Shown piece by piece: positions 23,001-32,500 of a stretch of DNA of 64,000 nt. The DNA lies in NCBI GenBank assembly GCA_037349105.1, contig JAYJMM010000114.1, positions 5,013,501-5,077,500 of the forward strand, in the 5' to 3' direction. A model generated the notes under the pieces. That model was not told where the DNA came from, did not search any database, and saw nothing but the letters and a program-made list of their open reading frames with translations. Each line of letters opens with the position of its first letter. The stretch's first letter is position 1. Source of the DNA: Limnomonas spitsbergensis (Eukaryota > Chlorophyta > Chlorophyceae > Chlamydomonadales). The translations under genes and the position numbers were made by a program.

Positions 23001-23969
23001 CTGAACCCTGCCTTCCTGTTGTTGCTGTACCATGGAACCGGAACCCTGCCTTCCGGCTGCTGCTGTACCCTGGACCCTGAACCCTGCCTTCCGGTTGCTG
23101 CTGAACCCTGAACCCTGAACCCTGCCTTCCTGTTGTTGCTGTACCATGGACCCTGAACCCTGCCTTCCTGTTGTTGTTGAACCCTGGACCCTGAACCCTG
23201 CCTTCCTGTTGTTGCTGTACCCTGAACCCTGAACCCTGCCTTCCGGTTGCTGCTGTACCCTGGACCCTGGACCCTGCCTTCCGGTTGCTGCTGTACCATG
23301 GACCCTGAACCCTGCCTTCCTGTTGTTGCTGTACCATGGACCCTGAACCCTGCCTTCCGGTTGCTGCTGGACCCTGGACCCTGAACCCTGCCTTCCTGTT
23401 GTTGCTGTATGCTGCAGGTTACGCTTGGGACAGGACGGTCGATCATGGTGCGGAGGATGACCTGCCACAACGGCCATGCTTTCGGGTTCGACAAAGCCGC
23501 CCACATCGCTTCGGTGAAGGCTGCAGCGGCGCAGCAGGTTAACGCAATCGCGACCGAGGAGCGTAAGGCGGCGTTCAAGTTTAAGGAGGTGCAGGCAAAG
23601 GCCAAGGAGGCGGCAACCCGGGCGGCGGCGGCGCAGGCGGCGCTGAAGCAAGCGCAGGAGCTGTTTAAAGAGGCCGAGGCGAAGGCGGCGGAGATGCTGG
23701 CTGAGGCGAAGCAGGCTCAGGAGAGGGCCAAGGCCGAGCGGGGCCCGGCCTCTGCGGGGACGGCCGCCGCCGGCAAGTCTAAGAGGAAGCGGGCAGCCGG
23801 CGGCGGCGAGGGCAGCGCGAAGAAGAAGCAGAAGAAGAAGCGGCCGCTCAAGAAGGTGCCTGCGGAGATCGGTCCTGAGGGGCGTGTGAAAAAGAAGAAT
23901 CCGAGGAACAAGGGTCGCACGGCAGCAGCGACGCTTGCTGCTGCTGCTGCTGCTGCTGTGCCGTCGTGA
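8012..23969 (+). CDS. SDN/REXO-type DEDDh 3'-5' exoribonuclease, 14 exons, 640 aa
   Basis: Likely small RNA degrading nuclease (plant SDN family, related to REXO1/Rex), trimming short RNAs from the 3' end. Exons: 8012-8122, 8231-8281 (also present as an identical second copy at 9696-9746), 11428-11568, 12016-12075, 13381-13481, 14044-14173, 15444-15518, 17061-17132, 19890-19972, 20434-20505, 20671-20782, 21366-21646, 22435-22516, 23418-23969. Phases agree throughout, and the total of 1923 nt is an exact 641 codons with stop. The DEDDh site is visible: D170 and E172 in FALDCEMVE, D254 in GHSLHND, and H304/D309 in HHDSYEDA. Between them lie LIKPEGKVIDYRTLVTGLD and DVIDTALLFSYK, typical of the family. 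Residues 337-457 resemble the RRM that follows the nuclease in SDN proteins (EDLCKLLLHGIPRDMTEE), interrupted by an Ala-rich insert. The C-terminus is a long Ala/Lys/Glu helix followed by basic clusters (KRKR, KKKQKKKR) that look like nuclear signals. Exon 10 has a rival copy at 20312. Introns hold 38-bp, 33-bp and other arrays. Confidence 0.88.
8405..8825 (+). repeat. CT-rich minisatellite (also 9870-10290)
   Basis: Units built from 'caccctctcctcccc', 'tctcacatgcc' and 'ggctccatgctggctcc', with irregular spacing. Open in three plus-strand frames because the repeat has few stops; not coding. An identical array is in the second copy of the 1465-bp duplication. Confidence 0.85.
8866..8930 (+). 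repeat. Dispersed repeat family B (SINE-like) copy
   Basis: Contains 'gggaccaaatctggaccgg', then 'tggcccatgcagcagggct', 'tgctatgcc'. Related sequences occur near 28560-28680, 38560-38650, 48728-48795, 58163-58250 (with the core in the opposite orientation) and 59480-59600. Several copies are followed by a GTAGCTGA-type tail, here expanded into the array at 8945. The second copy of the duplication repeats it at 10331-10395. Confidence 0.55.
8945..9262 (+). repeat. 21-bp minisatellite (also 10410-10727)
   Basis: About 14 copies of 'gaattgtagctgaagcattc' plus t, with a-to-g and t-to-c variants. The 21-bp period keeps both strands open, giving a spurious 7-residue repeat on the minus strand. The unit contains the 'gtagctgaa' tail motif of repeat family B, so it probably arose from that tail. 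Confidence 0.9.
11143..11427 (+). other. Nuclease intron 2, distal part
   Basis: AT-richer than its surroundings. Ends with a C-rich stretch before the acceptor 'gcgtgacgcag' at 11417-11427. No further feature recognised. Confidence 0.4.
11575..11760 (+). repeat. CATGC-rich imperfect repeat
   Basis: Many 'ccatgc', 'gcatgc' and 'catgcat' motifs in irregular order in nuclease intron 3. The rest of that intron (11800-12015) is C/T-rich with 'cacacctctcttcac'-type repeats. Frames across it are open by composition only. Confidence 0.6.
12095..12440 (+). repeat. gggcatgcatgg minisatellite
   Basis: Units of 16-24 bp built on 'gggggcatgcatgga' and 'ggtgtgc', starting just downstream of the exon 4 donor. 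The first unit 'gtggggtgcatgggggc' continues from the intron start. The core 'gcatgc' is self-complementary, so either strand can form hairpins. Open frames on both strands are by-products. Confidence 0.85.
12462..12524. repeat. 27-bp-arm inverted repeat with 9-nt loop
   Basis: The left arm (12462-12488) contains 'gcgctcgcacaccct'. The right arm (12498-12524) contains its complement 'agggtgtgcgagcgc'. I count two mismatches in 27 pairs; the loop is 'catgcatgg'. It lies in nuclease intron 4 at the end of the CATGC-rich array. Confidence 0.85.
13640..13716 (+). repeat. 22-bp repeat, three copies
   Basis: 'ggatcccttgaagtagggt' recurs at 22-bp spacing from about 13650 to 13708 in nuclease intron 5. 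A related 'gcaccccttgaatgtcttt' follows at about 13774. Confidence 0.8.
13768..13990 (+). repeat. Two decayed copies of the nuclease exon 6 start
   Basis: At about 13785-13812 'gtctttgcgccggattgcgg' matches the exon sequence 'ctctttgcgctggattgcga'. At about 13888-13945 'gtgcgaggacagcgtgctgc' and 'ctttgtgctagattgtttg' match the same exon from its beginning. The real exon starts at 14044 after a stretch of CCCTAAA motifs. Confidence 0.75.
14580..15340 (+). repeat. Eight decoy copies of nuclease exon 7 start with acceptor
   Basis: Copies of 'gagcttatcaaacccgaggg' begin near 14584, 14687, 14788, 14897, 14997, 15110, 15210 and 15301 at about 100-bp spacing. At least five keep a good acceptor (ccccgcag or cttcgcag). 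The true exon at 15444 continues into IDYRTLVTGLDETHLK; the decoys run into stops after 'aaggtcaggcac'. Telomere-like CCCTAAACCCT motifs lie between copies. Confidence 0.92.
15735..16378 (+). repeat. 33-bp minisatellite with a GGAGTACTCC palindrome
   Basis: About 19-20 copies of a 33-bp unit containing 'catgggagtactccgcgcc' and 'atgcagctgtg' in nuclease intron 7. Because 33 is a multiple of 3, all frames stay open on both strands and give 11-residue repeats (for example HGAEYSHDTQL on the minus strand). There is no start context or domain, so I do not call a gene. The flanking 16400-16620 continues with irregular 'gccatgc' motifs. Confidence 0.92.
16800..17000 (+). repeat. Three decayed copies of nuclease exon 8 start
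   Basis: Near 16805 ('aatgtggtgctgaccagg'), 16870 ('agatatggaggtgaccagg') and 16962 ('gatgtgaccaggaaagt') compare with the true exon at 17061, 'gatgtggagctgaccagag'. CCCTAAACCCT-type motifs separate the copies. Confidence 0.85.
17133..17660 (+). repeat. Degenerate copies of both edges of nuclease intron 8
   Basis: Just after the donor there are two copies of the preceding exon end with donor: 'gggccttgctcgtggcgagc' near 17239, 'gggccctcctcatggtgaac' near 17325. Near 17448 and 17636 there are two copies of the next exon start ('gggactctcaatgcacaatg' and 'gggtcactcgctgcacact'), each after a C/T-rich tract. The real exon begins at 19890. Confidence 0.82.
17660..19830 (-). repeat. 38-bp satellite, about 57 copies
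   Basis: Unit 'tgtagtgtaatgtagtgtgg' followed by 'tgtagtgcaatactgtaa'. Internally it is a decamer repeat (tgtagtgtaa, tgtagtgtgg, tgtagtgcaa) plus an 8-mer. Variant units carry 'gaaatg', 'gtaagg' or 'gcagtac'. Paired 48-bp units near 18451 and again near 19193 indicate a higher-order repeat of about 742 bp. The minus strand lacks stops in all frames, giving Y/T/H/L-rich frames of up to 751 codons that are artefacts. Lies in nuclease intron 8. Confidence 0.95.
20026..20046. repeat. Perfect 10-bp-arm palindrome
   Basis: 'aagctagcat' g 'atgctagctt', a perfect inverted repeat with a 1-nt centre in nuclease intron 9. It is preceded by 'gcacgatacggcacag', which recurs in an array at 45370-45460. 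Function unknown. Confidence 0.8.
20312..20433 (+). repeat. Rival upstream copy of nuclease exon 10
   Basis: Begins at a good acceptor (gttttccccag) and reads DLPQFLPGLQNLTKE, parallel to GLPQCTPGLKDLAKV of the exon at 20434. Both acceptors fit the incoming phase 2. The upstream copy lacks the second half of the exon (LLNINMRKG) and reads on into the intron, so the downstream copy is taken as the main exon. Alternative use is possible. Confidence 0.8.
20990..21365 (+). repeat. Decoy copies of nuclease exon 12 start
   Basis: 'ccaggtccctgaagaagacc' at about 20992 and 'ccccaaagaggacctctgca' at about 21226 match the true exon start at 21366 ('gtccctaaagaggacctctg'). A short copy of that exon's end with donor, 'gaggtcaagctgttgctcaa', follows at about 21980. 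Decay is stronger farther from the exon. Confidence 0.85.
22905..23417 (+). repeat. ~39-bp minisatellite ending at the exon 14 acceptor
   Basis: About 13 units combining 'gaaccctgccttcctgttg' and 'ttgctgtaccctg', with 'ccggttgctgctg' variants. The last unit runs directly into the acceptor 'gctgtatgctgcag', so the array consists of duplicated acceptor-side sequence. The unit also carries a degenerate telomere-like CCCTGAACCCTG. The minus strand is open in all frames as a by-product. Confidence 0.9.
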
Positions 23970-24089
23970 TGCGCGTTTTTAGCTTCGCTGGCCAGGTTGC
24001 TGCGGCACACCAGGGCTGTGTATTCAGCCTGGAGCCGCTGTTGTAGACGCCTGAACACGCCTTTCGTTCTGCTCGGGGGCTCTCACTGT

Positions 24090-26960
24090 CCAAGATGTGG
24101 GACCCTGGGCCCTGCTCATGAGGGCTCGGCCGCGTGGGCACCCAACAATGAAGTTGGGGGAAGGAAACTAACTGCTCACTAGTGAGGCGTTTTTATTTGA
24201 AGGGCGCTGGTCAGCAGGAAGGCAGGGTTCAGGGTCCATGGATGTGCTACCAGAGGGTGTCGGCTATGCTCGCCTGCCTGTGACTTTGATAAAGACAAGA
24301 GACTGCGCCGCACAGGGGCGTGAGGGTTCAGGAAACAGTGCAGCATGGGCTGCGGTCTCATCGTGACCGTCATAAAAAGGAAGAAGTGCACATAAAGCTA
24401 ATGCAGCTTGCTAGTGTAGGTTTAGAACGGCCCTGACTGCTGCTTGTATAGGTATGTTGGACAGGCTGATTGTTGGTTCTAGCAACCGCGTTGAATTAAC
24501 ATGGTGGACTCTTTTCCTGCCCCCAGTGCCCCGTTCTCTCTTGTGTGTGGAGCCTGTGATGTCCGGCACGTAATGTCGAAGTTCTTCTTTGCTTTCTGAA
24601 GGAGTTCAGGACGCCTGTAATTCAGAAATAACGGCTCTGATGTTGTCCGGACTTCGAAAGTCTCGGCTATTTTGCTGTAATGGGGGTTTAGGCTCACCGT
24701 CTTGAGGGTTTAGGGTTCCACACAAGCACCTCAGTCCCCTAAACTCCTCGTGTTGAATCCCAAGTTGTTCACGAGTAGTTCACTCAGCCAGGGGGTCGTC
24801 CTCGTGTGGAACAAAAGTGTGCTCTATATGTGCAATCTGGCCTGGCCCTCTTGTGATCATTACCCAACCGGTGCTCATGCTTCTTCTCTGCCATGCGACC
24901 TCTTCCGACTCCGAGGCCGATGATCAAGGCCAGGGGTTATACACTCTTATGTTCCCTTGCCTCAGTATAAGCGACCAGCGGGCCTGCCGTGTACGTATTT
25001 ACCACATCACTCACCTTTTCCCCCGAGTGACGTCGGGAAATGAGTGCCAAAGAAAGAGTGTCATGTGCACCTTCATTACATACGCGACCGAGCAGACGCA
25101 ATGCTCGATCGCAAGAGGCCGTCGCGTTTGTTAGGGCAGCATGTGCGATCAAACGAATCGTCTTACTAAGCTGTATCCGCTTCAGTTAACTTCATGTCCA
25201 GGGTCCAAGCTACGTCAAGCAATTTCTTCATTTGTGACGGGCGACGACGTGGCACCCGCCAGATTTCAAGAAATACCCTGACTGTCTACGCGATCGATAA
25301 GCCGGCGGACAAGCGCAAGTCAACACTTCGACACCTGCCGATGGCAGGTTATAGGGCCCAGCCAATTCCAGTCGTGTCCGTAACCCGGAAATGACATGAC
25401 ATACAGCTCACCCTCGCCACTTGCCCTTCGGAATAATGGCACCGGCCGTACCCGCGAAATGCCATATTTTGCATTCATTCCTCCTCTTTTGATCAATGCA
25501 AATACTTCGCATCACTGAACTGACAGCGTGGACAACTTGGTGTCCAAGAGGAAGCTTAATGTCTGCCTTTAGGCGCCAACTACTGCTCCCTGGGAGCCAG
25601 GCATCCTTAGTAAATTTTGTGCTTTGCATTTGAAGCTTTGGGTTCCTGTAACCCTTCTCGAGTTCTCGCCCGTATGTGACCTAGTCCCTCGTTTATGTTG
25701 TGCATGTCCTGATTGCAGATTTTGCTTCGTGTTGTGAGGGCCTCGCTCTGTGTAGTTTGGGTTTTTTAGTTATGGCTGCTAGCTGTGCTACCGTAGTTGT
25801 GTCTTTGTGGGTGGGGGGCCATGCTTTCGCCCTCCTTTTCTGGCCACCTGTCTGCTCTTGTCTTAGTCCTTCCCACCAGTCCGTCCTTATGCAGGTGGAG
25901 TGCCTTTTTTCGGGTTAAGGCGGAGACATTTGCCGTCGCTTTGGGGTGAGCTTCTGGTGGTTCAGTGCTCTAGCTAGAGGGGTGGTAAAGTGATAATGCA
26001 GGGTAGTACCACTTATTCTTCCGACCTAAATCTATTTTTTACGCCTAAGTTATTACGGTCGTGTGAGTGCTTGTTCGTCGTGTGCCTTTCATGTTAATGT
26101 TCGCCTTTTATCAGCTGTCGACGAGGGCCACAATAGCCACAAATACACCCTCGCTGTTCTGGCACGCCCTACTCTACTATGCACGGGAAACTGTACACTC
26201 AAGACTGCTACATCACTGCCACGTATTCATGGGTGGGTGAGTGGCTTCTACGCTGGACGGAAGTATACAAGTACTGCGGGAACTCCGAAACTGCTCCTCG
26301 GAACAACCGTGACTACAAATAGGGCATTATGCACTTCCATCAGGTTTGCGGGAATATACTGTGATATGCTCCAACACATCCCTGGTTCACATGAGACTAG
26401 TGCTAGACGGGCTGTGTGTGCATGCATCAGTAATCAGATGAAAGTGTTCGCTGAAATGACCCTGGAGATGAGGTGGGCACCTGGGTAGTCGGCCATAAGA
26501 ATACCGACGTATGATGGGGATGACTAACCCATGGACTGGTGCGAAGACTAATTGGGCCTGGAGTCCCATCTCGTAAAAAATTTGTGCTTTATTGATTTTT
26601 TTATATAAATTTCACGAAACAAGCGTCAGCGTGATCCAGCATGCAGTTTCTTTCAGGTTGTTTGGTCTACGGCCTGGAAGGGCTTCGTGCAGCAAGCCCT
26701 GATTCTTGGCCCGGCAAGGTCTGGCTCCCACCAACCAGGGGTAGCTGGCATCCATCCTACCAACGATGGTACGGTGGAAAATGATGTACCTTACGACCCC
26801 TTACCTGCTCCTGTTATGCACCGTTTTAAACCCACTCCTGTTCAGCGAAGCCCTCAAAGCCCTAATCCATAAAGCACAGCAAAGGATGAGCACACACTTC
26901 AGGTCCCACTCAGGCATCCTGGGCAAATACGTTAAACGTAGCCTACGAGGAAAATACGGG
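24090..26960. other. Region between nuclease and minisatellite, no supported gene
   Basis: A family A head in plus orientation occurs at about 24098-24175. The part from about 24500 to 26600 has ordinary composition and no recognisable repeat. Its open frames (for example 26063-26488, 141 codons) show no motif I know. It may be unique intergenic DNA or part of the long cornichon 3' end. Confidence 0.4.
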
Positions 26961-27065
26961 CAATGAAGTTGCACCTCTGGGCCATGCTCAAAAGGCTCGG
27001 CCGCATGGGCGCCCAACTGTCTGGTCGGGAGGAAAATAAACTACCGGTAATGGCTAGAGGAGAAA
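26961..27065 (+). repeat. Family A copy
   Basis: 'gttgcacctctgggccatgc', 'aaaaggctcggccgcatggg' and 'cgcccaactgtctgg', then purine-rich sequence leading into the 36-bp array. A second copy follows at 27738-27815. Confidence 0.7.
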
Positions 27066-27125
27066 GGAATGAAAGAAATAGAAGGAACAAGATACAGACC
27101 ACCCCAAAAGGAAAGGAAGTCTGAA

Positions 27126-27412
27126 GATTCCCCAGCCCATCCAGATCCTAGCCAGCAACTAGATTCCCCAGCCCATCCAGATCCTAGCCAGCTACTAGAT
27201 TCCCCAGCCCATCCAGATCCTAGCCAGCAACTAGATTCCCCTGCCCATCCAGATCCTAGCCAGCAACTAGATTCCCCAGCCCATCCAGATCCTAGCCAGC
27301 AACTAGATTCCCCTGCCCATCCAGATCCTAGCCAGCAACTAGATTCCCCAGCCCATCCAGATCCTAGCCAGCAACTAGATTCCCCAGCCCATCCAGATCC
27401 TAGCCAGCAACT
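27126..27412 (+). repeat. 36-bp minisatellite, 8 copies
   Basis: Unit 'gattccccagcccatccaga' plus 'tcctagccagcaacta', nearly perfect; variants are cag-to-ctg after 'ccc' and one 'gctacta'. All frames are open because the period is a multiple of 3 (SPAHPDPSQQLD on plus). The array lies inside a family A-type element, between its head and purine-rich tail. Confidence 0.93.
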
Positions 27413-27737
27413 TGGCAAAAGCGAAGAGAGGATAGAAAGCAAGAGGGGAACAAAACACCTGCTGCGTGATAACTCAATAGCTGCGCATAAACGGTGCAGC
27501 CCCTAAAAGGGTGCGCACCGGAATAAGAAAGTAATCTTATGTAAACGCGAGTAACTGGTACTGGTATGGTAAAACCTGCCGTGGTAAGTCCTGTCATGGT
27601 AAAAGCTGCAATCATAAAAACAACGGGGGGCTCCGAGGTCCCCAGGTAAGAGATACACCTAGGACCAAGGGCCCCTCATTATGGAGGTTCCGCTGTTGTT
27701 GCACCCCTTGGCAGTGGACAGTGGAGCCCGTGGAGGT

Positions 27738-27815
27738 GACATTACACCTCTGGGCCCGCTCAAAGCTCGGCCGCGTGGGCACCCAACTGTTCAGAGGGGA
27801 GAAAAACAAAATGAA
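27738..27815 (+). repeat. Family A head copy
   Basis: 'acattacacctctgggcccg' followed by 'cggccgcgtgggcacccaac' and 'tgttcagaggggagaaa'. Truncated soon after. Confidence 0.65.
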
Positions 27816-27861
27816 GGTGCCAGTGTACATGTGCACGTCCTACTTTTTCACCTCCCTAAGC

Positions 27862-27960
27862 CCTCAACCCATGGCTTCGCGCATCACTTCTGCTGCTTTC
27901 AGCTCTGCAGCCCTCAATACTGATGCTGCTGCCCAATACTGCTCTTGCTGATCTTGTTGC
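27862..27960 (-). other. Possible last exon of the cornichon gene (uncertain)
   Basis: On the minus strand an open segment ends SVLRAAELKAAEVMREAMG and then stop. Upstream are CAG acceptors that would fit the phase-0 junction left open by cornichon exon 4, for example before YWAAASVL. A short helical Ala/Glu-rich tail is plausible for an algal cornichon, but I have no family match and the upstream part is simple GCA repeat. Offered only as a candidate. The intron would be about 10 kb and consist mainly of the 82-bp satellite. Confidence 0.2.
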
Positions 27961-28546
27961 TGCTGCTCCTCTTCTGCTGCTGCTGCTCTTGCTGCTGTCG
28001 CTGCCACAGCTGTTGTCGCTACCCTACATGCGAAAAATCTGGGATCCTCCTTCCAAGCAGCGCTGATGCTGGACGAACGGTGCGAAGCTGTGTCGAGGAG
28101 CCGGGCGGGCGAAAAGAGTGAAAGAAGGACGGCCAGTATACTACGTGGAAGCAGAGGGCGTTGCAAGCGGGCATGCCATGCCGAGCTGGGCGGCAAGTCC
28201 AAGAGAGCGAGGCTGCGACGGCCGGAAAGCTGTGGGAACCAAAGGCGTTAAAAGCCATGGATGGACGTTGAAGCATCCTGGAACAGCTTCTGCGTACGCG
28301 GGCCGGACATACCACAAGGATGAGGGGCTGGAATGAAGACTTGATTAAATCAAAGGAAGTTTTTGTTGGGCAGTATGGCGATTTAAGAGGGGGGGATCGG
28401 CGGTTTGGCGGGTTTTACTGGGCTATTGAAAAGCGGATGGGCAGTTTTTAAAATAGATATGACGTACATTAGGTTTGCCTTCCCGCAAAAGTTTAGTTAA
28501 GGGTTGATGGTTGATGGTTGAGGGTTGAGGGTATCACAGCCTGCCG

Positions 28547-28680
28547 AAGACCCCAAAGGGACAAAATCTGGACTGGCCAGAGACTGGTGCTCAAAAATCA
28601 TGGCTGGCCACAAAGGGGGTCTCCGGCCAGAGGCCGGAGTGTAGCTGACATGTAGCTGAGTCACGAAAATAACTCTGCTC
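28547..28680 (+). repeat. Repeat family B copy
   Basis: Shares with 59480-59600 the order 'ggact/ccgg', 'catggctggcca', 'ggccggagtgtagctgac', 'atgtagctgagtcacga'. The GTAGCTGA tail is the same motif that appears in the intron part of the 82-bp satellite which follows. Copies are SINE-sized; I see no RNA polymerase III boxes. Confidence 0.6.
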
Positions 28681-28849
28681 CGTGCGTATCACAAGGCAAG
28701 CCCTGTTGTGGCCCTAGCAACAGGGCATGGTGCAAGAGAGAAAGAAAGAAAGCTACGCCCTATTAGGACGTGGAGGTTAAGGAAACAGCGCAGCTTGGAT
28801 GCTGCACCGGTAGCCCTCAGCCCCAGGCTGAGACGTAGCTTTAATGTAG

Positions 28850-29560
28850 CTGACGCTATCTGTGAACAACACTGACGACCTGCCACACACAATGTAACGG
28901 AAGTTGGGTCACGCATCCTTTTGGCGGGGCCGAGGTGTAGTTGAAGTTCACTGCAAATAGCGCTGTCGTGCGCCATTGGACCCACCTTGGCTGTAACACG
29001 TCCCGCTGGCATGTGGCTAAATGTAGCTAAATGTGGCTAAATGTGGCTAAATGTAGCTAAATGTGGCTAAATGTAGCTGACATACAGCGGATATGTGGCC
29101 GAAATGCACTGAGAATAGCGCTGTCGTGCGCCAATGGACCCAGCCACCTTGGCTGTCATGCATCCTACCGGCAGGTAGCTAACTGTATCTGACATGCAAG
29201 TGAAGGGCGCTGATTGTGGCGCTGCCATGCGCCATTAGGCCCACCTTGGCTGCAACGCTTCCAACTGCATGTAGCTGACATGTAGCTGAAGCGAACTGAG
29301 CGTAGTGCTCTTGTGCGCTATTGCTATTGCTGCCACCTTGGCCGTCACGCGCCGTACTGGCATGTACAATGTACAGAAGCAGACACGTAGCTGACATGTA
29401 GCTGATACCAGCGCTGTTGTACGCCACAGGACCCATCTTGGCCGTCACATATCCAACTGACATAAGCTGAAATGTAGCTGACATATAGCCATATAAGGCA
29501 CTAAGCAGAAAAGTAGCTTGAGTGTACAGAAAACAGCGTCGTGCGCCCCACCTTGGCTGT
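28850..29560 (-). repeat. Diverged founder units of the 82-bp satellite
   Basis: Six or seven irregular units with 'cccaccttggctgtaacacg', variable 'tgtagctgacatgtagctg' tails and 'gcgctgtcgtgcgcca'. They are longer and more diverged than the array proper, so they look like older members. Confidence 0.8.
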
Positions 29561-32500
29561 CACACGTCCTACTGGCAGGTAGCTAGATAAGCTGACATAC
29601 AGCTGAGAATATCGCTTGCACCACAGCACCCACCTTGGCTGTTACACGTCCTACTGGCAGGTAGCTAGATAAGCTGACATGCAGCTGAGAATATCGCTTG
29701 CACCACAGCACCCACCTTGGCTGTTACACGTCCTACTGGCAGGTAGCTAGATAAGCTGACATACAGCTGAGAATATCGCTTGCACCACAGCACCCACCTT
29801 GGCTGTTACACGTCCTACTGGCAGGTAGCTAGATAAGCTGACATGCAGCTGAGAATATCGCTTGCACCACAGCACCCACCTTGGCTGTTACACGTCCTAC
29901 TGGCAGGTAGCTAGATAAGCTGACATGCAGCTGAGAATATCGCTTGCACCACAGCACCCACCTTGGCTGTTACACGTCCTACTGGCAGGTAGCTAGATAA
30001 GCTGACATGCAGCTGAGAATATCGCTTGCACCACAGCACCCACCTTGGCTGTTACACGTCCTACTGGCAGGTAGCTAGATAAGCTGACATGCAGCTGAGA
30101 ATATCGCTTGCACCACAGCACCCACCTTGGCTGTTACACGTCCTACTGGCAGGTAGCTAGATAAGCTGACATGCAGCTGAGAATATCGCTTGCACCACAG
30201 CACCCACCTTGGCTGTTACACGTCCTACTGGCAGGTAGCTAGATAAGCTGACATGCAGCTGAGAATATCGCTTGCACCACAGCACCCACCTTGGCTGTTA
30301 CACGTCCTACTGGCAGGTAGCTAGATAAGCTGACATGCAGCTGAGAATATCGCTTGCACCACAGCACCCACCTTGGCTGTTACACGTCCTACTGGCAGGT
30401 AGCTAGATAAGCTGACATGCAGCTGAGAATATCGCTTGCACCACAGCACCCACCTTGGCTGTTACACGTCCTACTGGCAGGTAGCTAGATAAGCTGACAT
30501 GCAGCTGAGAATATCGCTTGCACCACAGCACCCACCTTGGCTGTTACACGTCCTACTGGCAGGTAGCTAGATAAGCTGACATGCAGCTGAGAATATCGCT
30601 TGCACCACTGCACCCACCTTGGCTGTTACACGTCCTACTGGCAGGTAGCTAGATAAGCTGACATGTAGCTGAGAATATCGCTTGCACCACAGCACCCACC
30701 TTGGCTGTTACACGTCCTACTGGCAGGTAGCTAGATAAGCTGACATACAGCTGAGAATATCGCTTGCACCACAGCACCCACCTTGGCTGTCACACGTCCT
30801 ACTGGCAGGTAGCTAGATAAGCTGACATGCAGCTGAGAATATCGCTTGCACCACAGCACCCACCTTGGCTGTCACACGTCCTACTGGCAGGTAGCTAGAT
30901 AAGCTGACATACAGCTGAGAATATCGCTTGCACCACAGCACCCACCTTGGCTGTTACACGTCCTACTGGCAGGTAGCTAGATAAGCTGACATGCAGCTGA
31001 GAATATCGCTTGCACCACAGCACCCACCTTGGCTGTTACACGTCCTACTGGCAGGTAGCTAGATAAGCTGACATGCAGCTGAGAATATCGCTTGCACCAC
31101 AGCACCCACCTTGGCTGTTACACGTCCTACTGGCAGGTAGCTAGATAAGCTGACATGCGGCTGAGAATATCGCTTGCACCACAGCACCCACCTTGGCTGT
31201 TACACGTCCTACTGGCAGGTAGCTAGATAAGCTGACATGCAGCTGAGAATATCGCTTGCACCACAGCACCCACCTTGGCTGTTACACGTCCTACTGGCAG
31301 GTAGCTAGATAAGCTGACATACAGCTGAGAATATCGCTTGCACCACAGCACCCACCTTGGCTGTTACACGTCCTACTGGTAGGTAGCTAAATAAGCTGAC
31401 ATGCAGCTGAGAATATCGCTTGCACCACAGCACCCACCTTGGCTGTTACACGTCCTTCTGGCAGGTAGCTAGATAAGCTGACATGCAGCTGAGAATATCG
31501 CTTGCACCACAGCACCCACCTTGGCTGTTACACGTCCTACTGGCAGGTAGCTAGATAAGCTGACATGCAGCTGAGAATATCGCTTGCACCACAGCACCCA
31601 CCTTGGCTGTTACACGTCCTACTGGCAGGTAGCTAGATAAGCTGACATGCAGCTGAGAATATCGCTTGCACCACAGCACCCACCTTGGCTGTTACACGTC
31701 CTACTGGCAGGTAGCTAGATAAGCTGACATGCAGCTGAGAATATCGCTTGCACCACAGCACCCACCTTGGCTGTTACACGTCCTACTGGCAGGTAGCTAG
31801 ATAAGCTGACATACAGCTGAGAATATCGCTTGCACCACAGCACCCACCTTGGCTGTCACACGTCCTACTGGCAGGTAGCTAGATAAGCTGACATGCAGCT
31901 GAGAATATCGCTTGCACCACAGCACCCACCTTGGCTGTTACACGTCCTACTGGCAGGTAGCTAGATAAGCTGACATACAGCTGAGAATATCGCTTGCACC
32001 ACAGCACCCACCTTGGCTGTCACACGTCCTACTGGCAGGTAGCTAGATAAGCTGACATGCAGCTGAGAATATCGCTTGCACCACAGCACCCACCTTGGCT
32101 GTTACACGTCCTACTGGCAGGTAGCTAGATAAGCTGACATGCAGCTGAGAATATCGCTTGCACCACAGCACCCACCTTGGCTGTTACACGTCCTACTGGC
32201 AGGTAGCTAGATAAGCTGACATGCAGCTGAGAATATCGCTTGCACCACAGCACCCACCTTGGCTGTTACACGTCCTACTGGCAGGTAGCTAGATAAGCTG
32301 ACATACAGCTGAGAATATCGCTTGCACCACAGCACCCACCTTGGCTGTTACACGTCCTACTGGCAGGTAGCTAGATAAGCTGACATGCAGCTGAGAATAT
32401 CGCTTGCACCACAGCACCCACCTTGGCTGTTACACGTCCTACTGGCAGGTAGCTAGATAAGCTGACATGCGGCTGAGAATATCGCTTGCACCACAGCACC

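Noticed and set aside
22842..23651. Minus-strand frames of 145-269 codons with Gln/Gly/Arg repeats
   Set aside because: They run through the ~39-bp array and antisense to nuclease exon 14, which is a well-supported coding exon on plus.
27041..27506. Frames with WLGSGWAGESS or SPAHPDPSQQLD repeats
   Set aside because: By-products of the 36-bp minisatellite; both strands are open.
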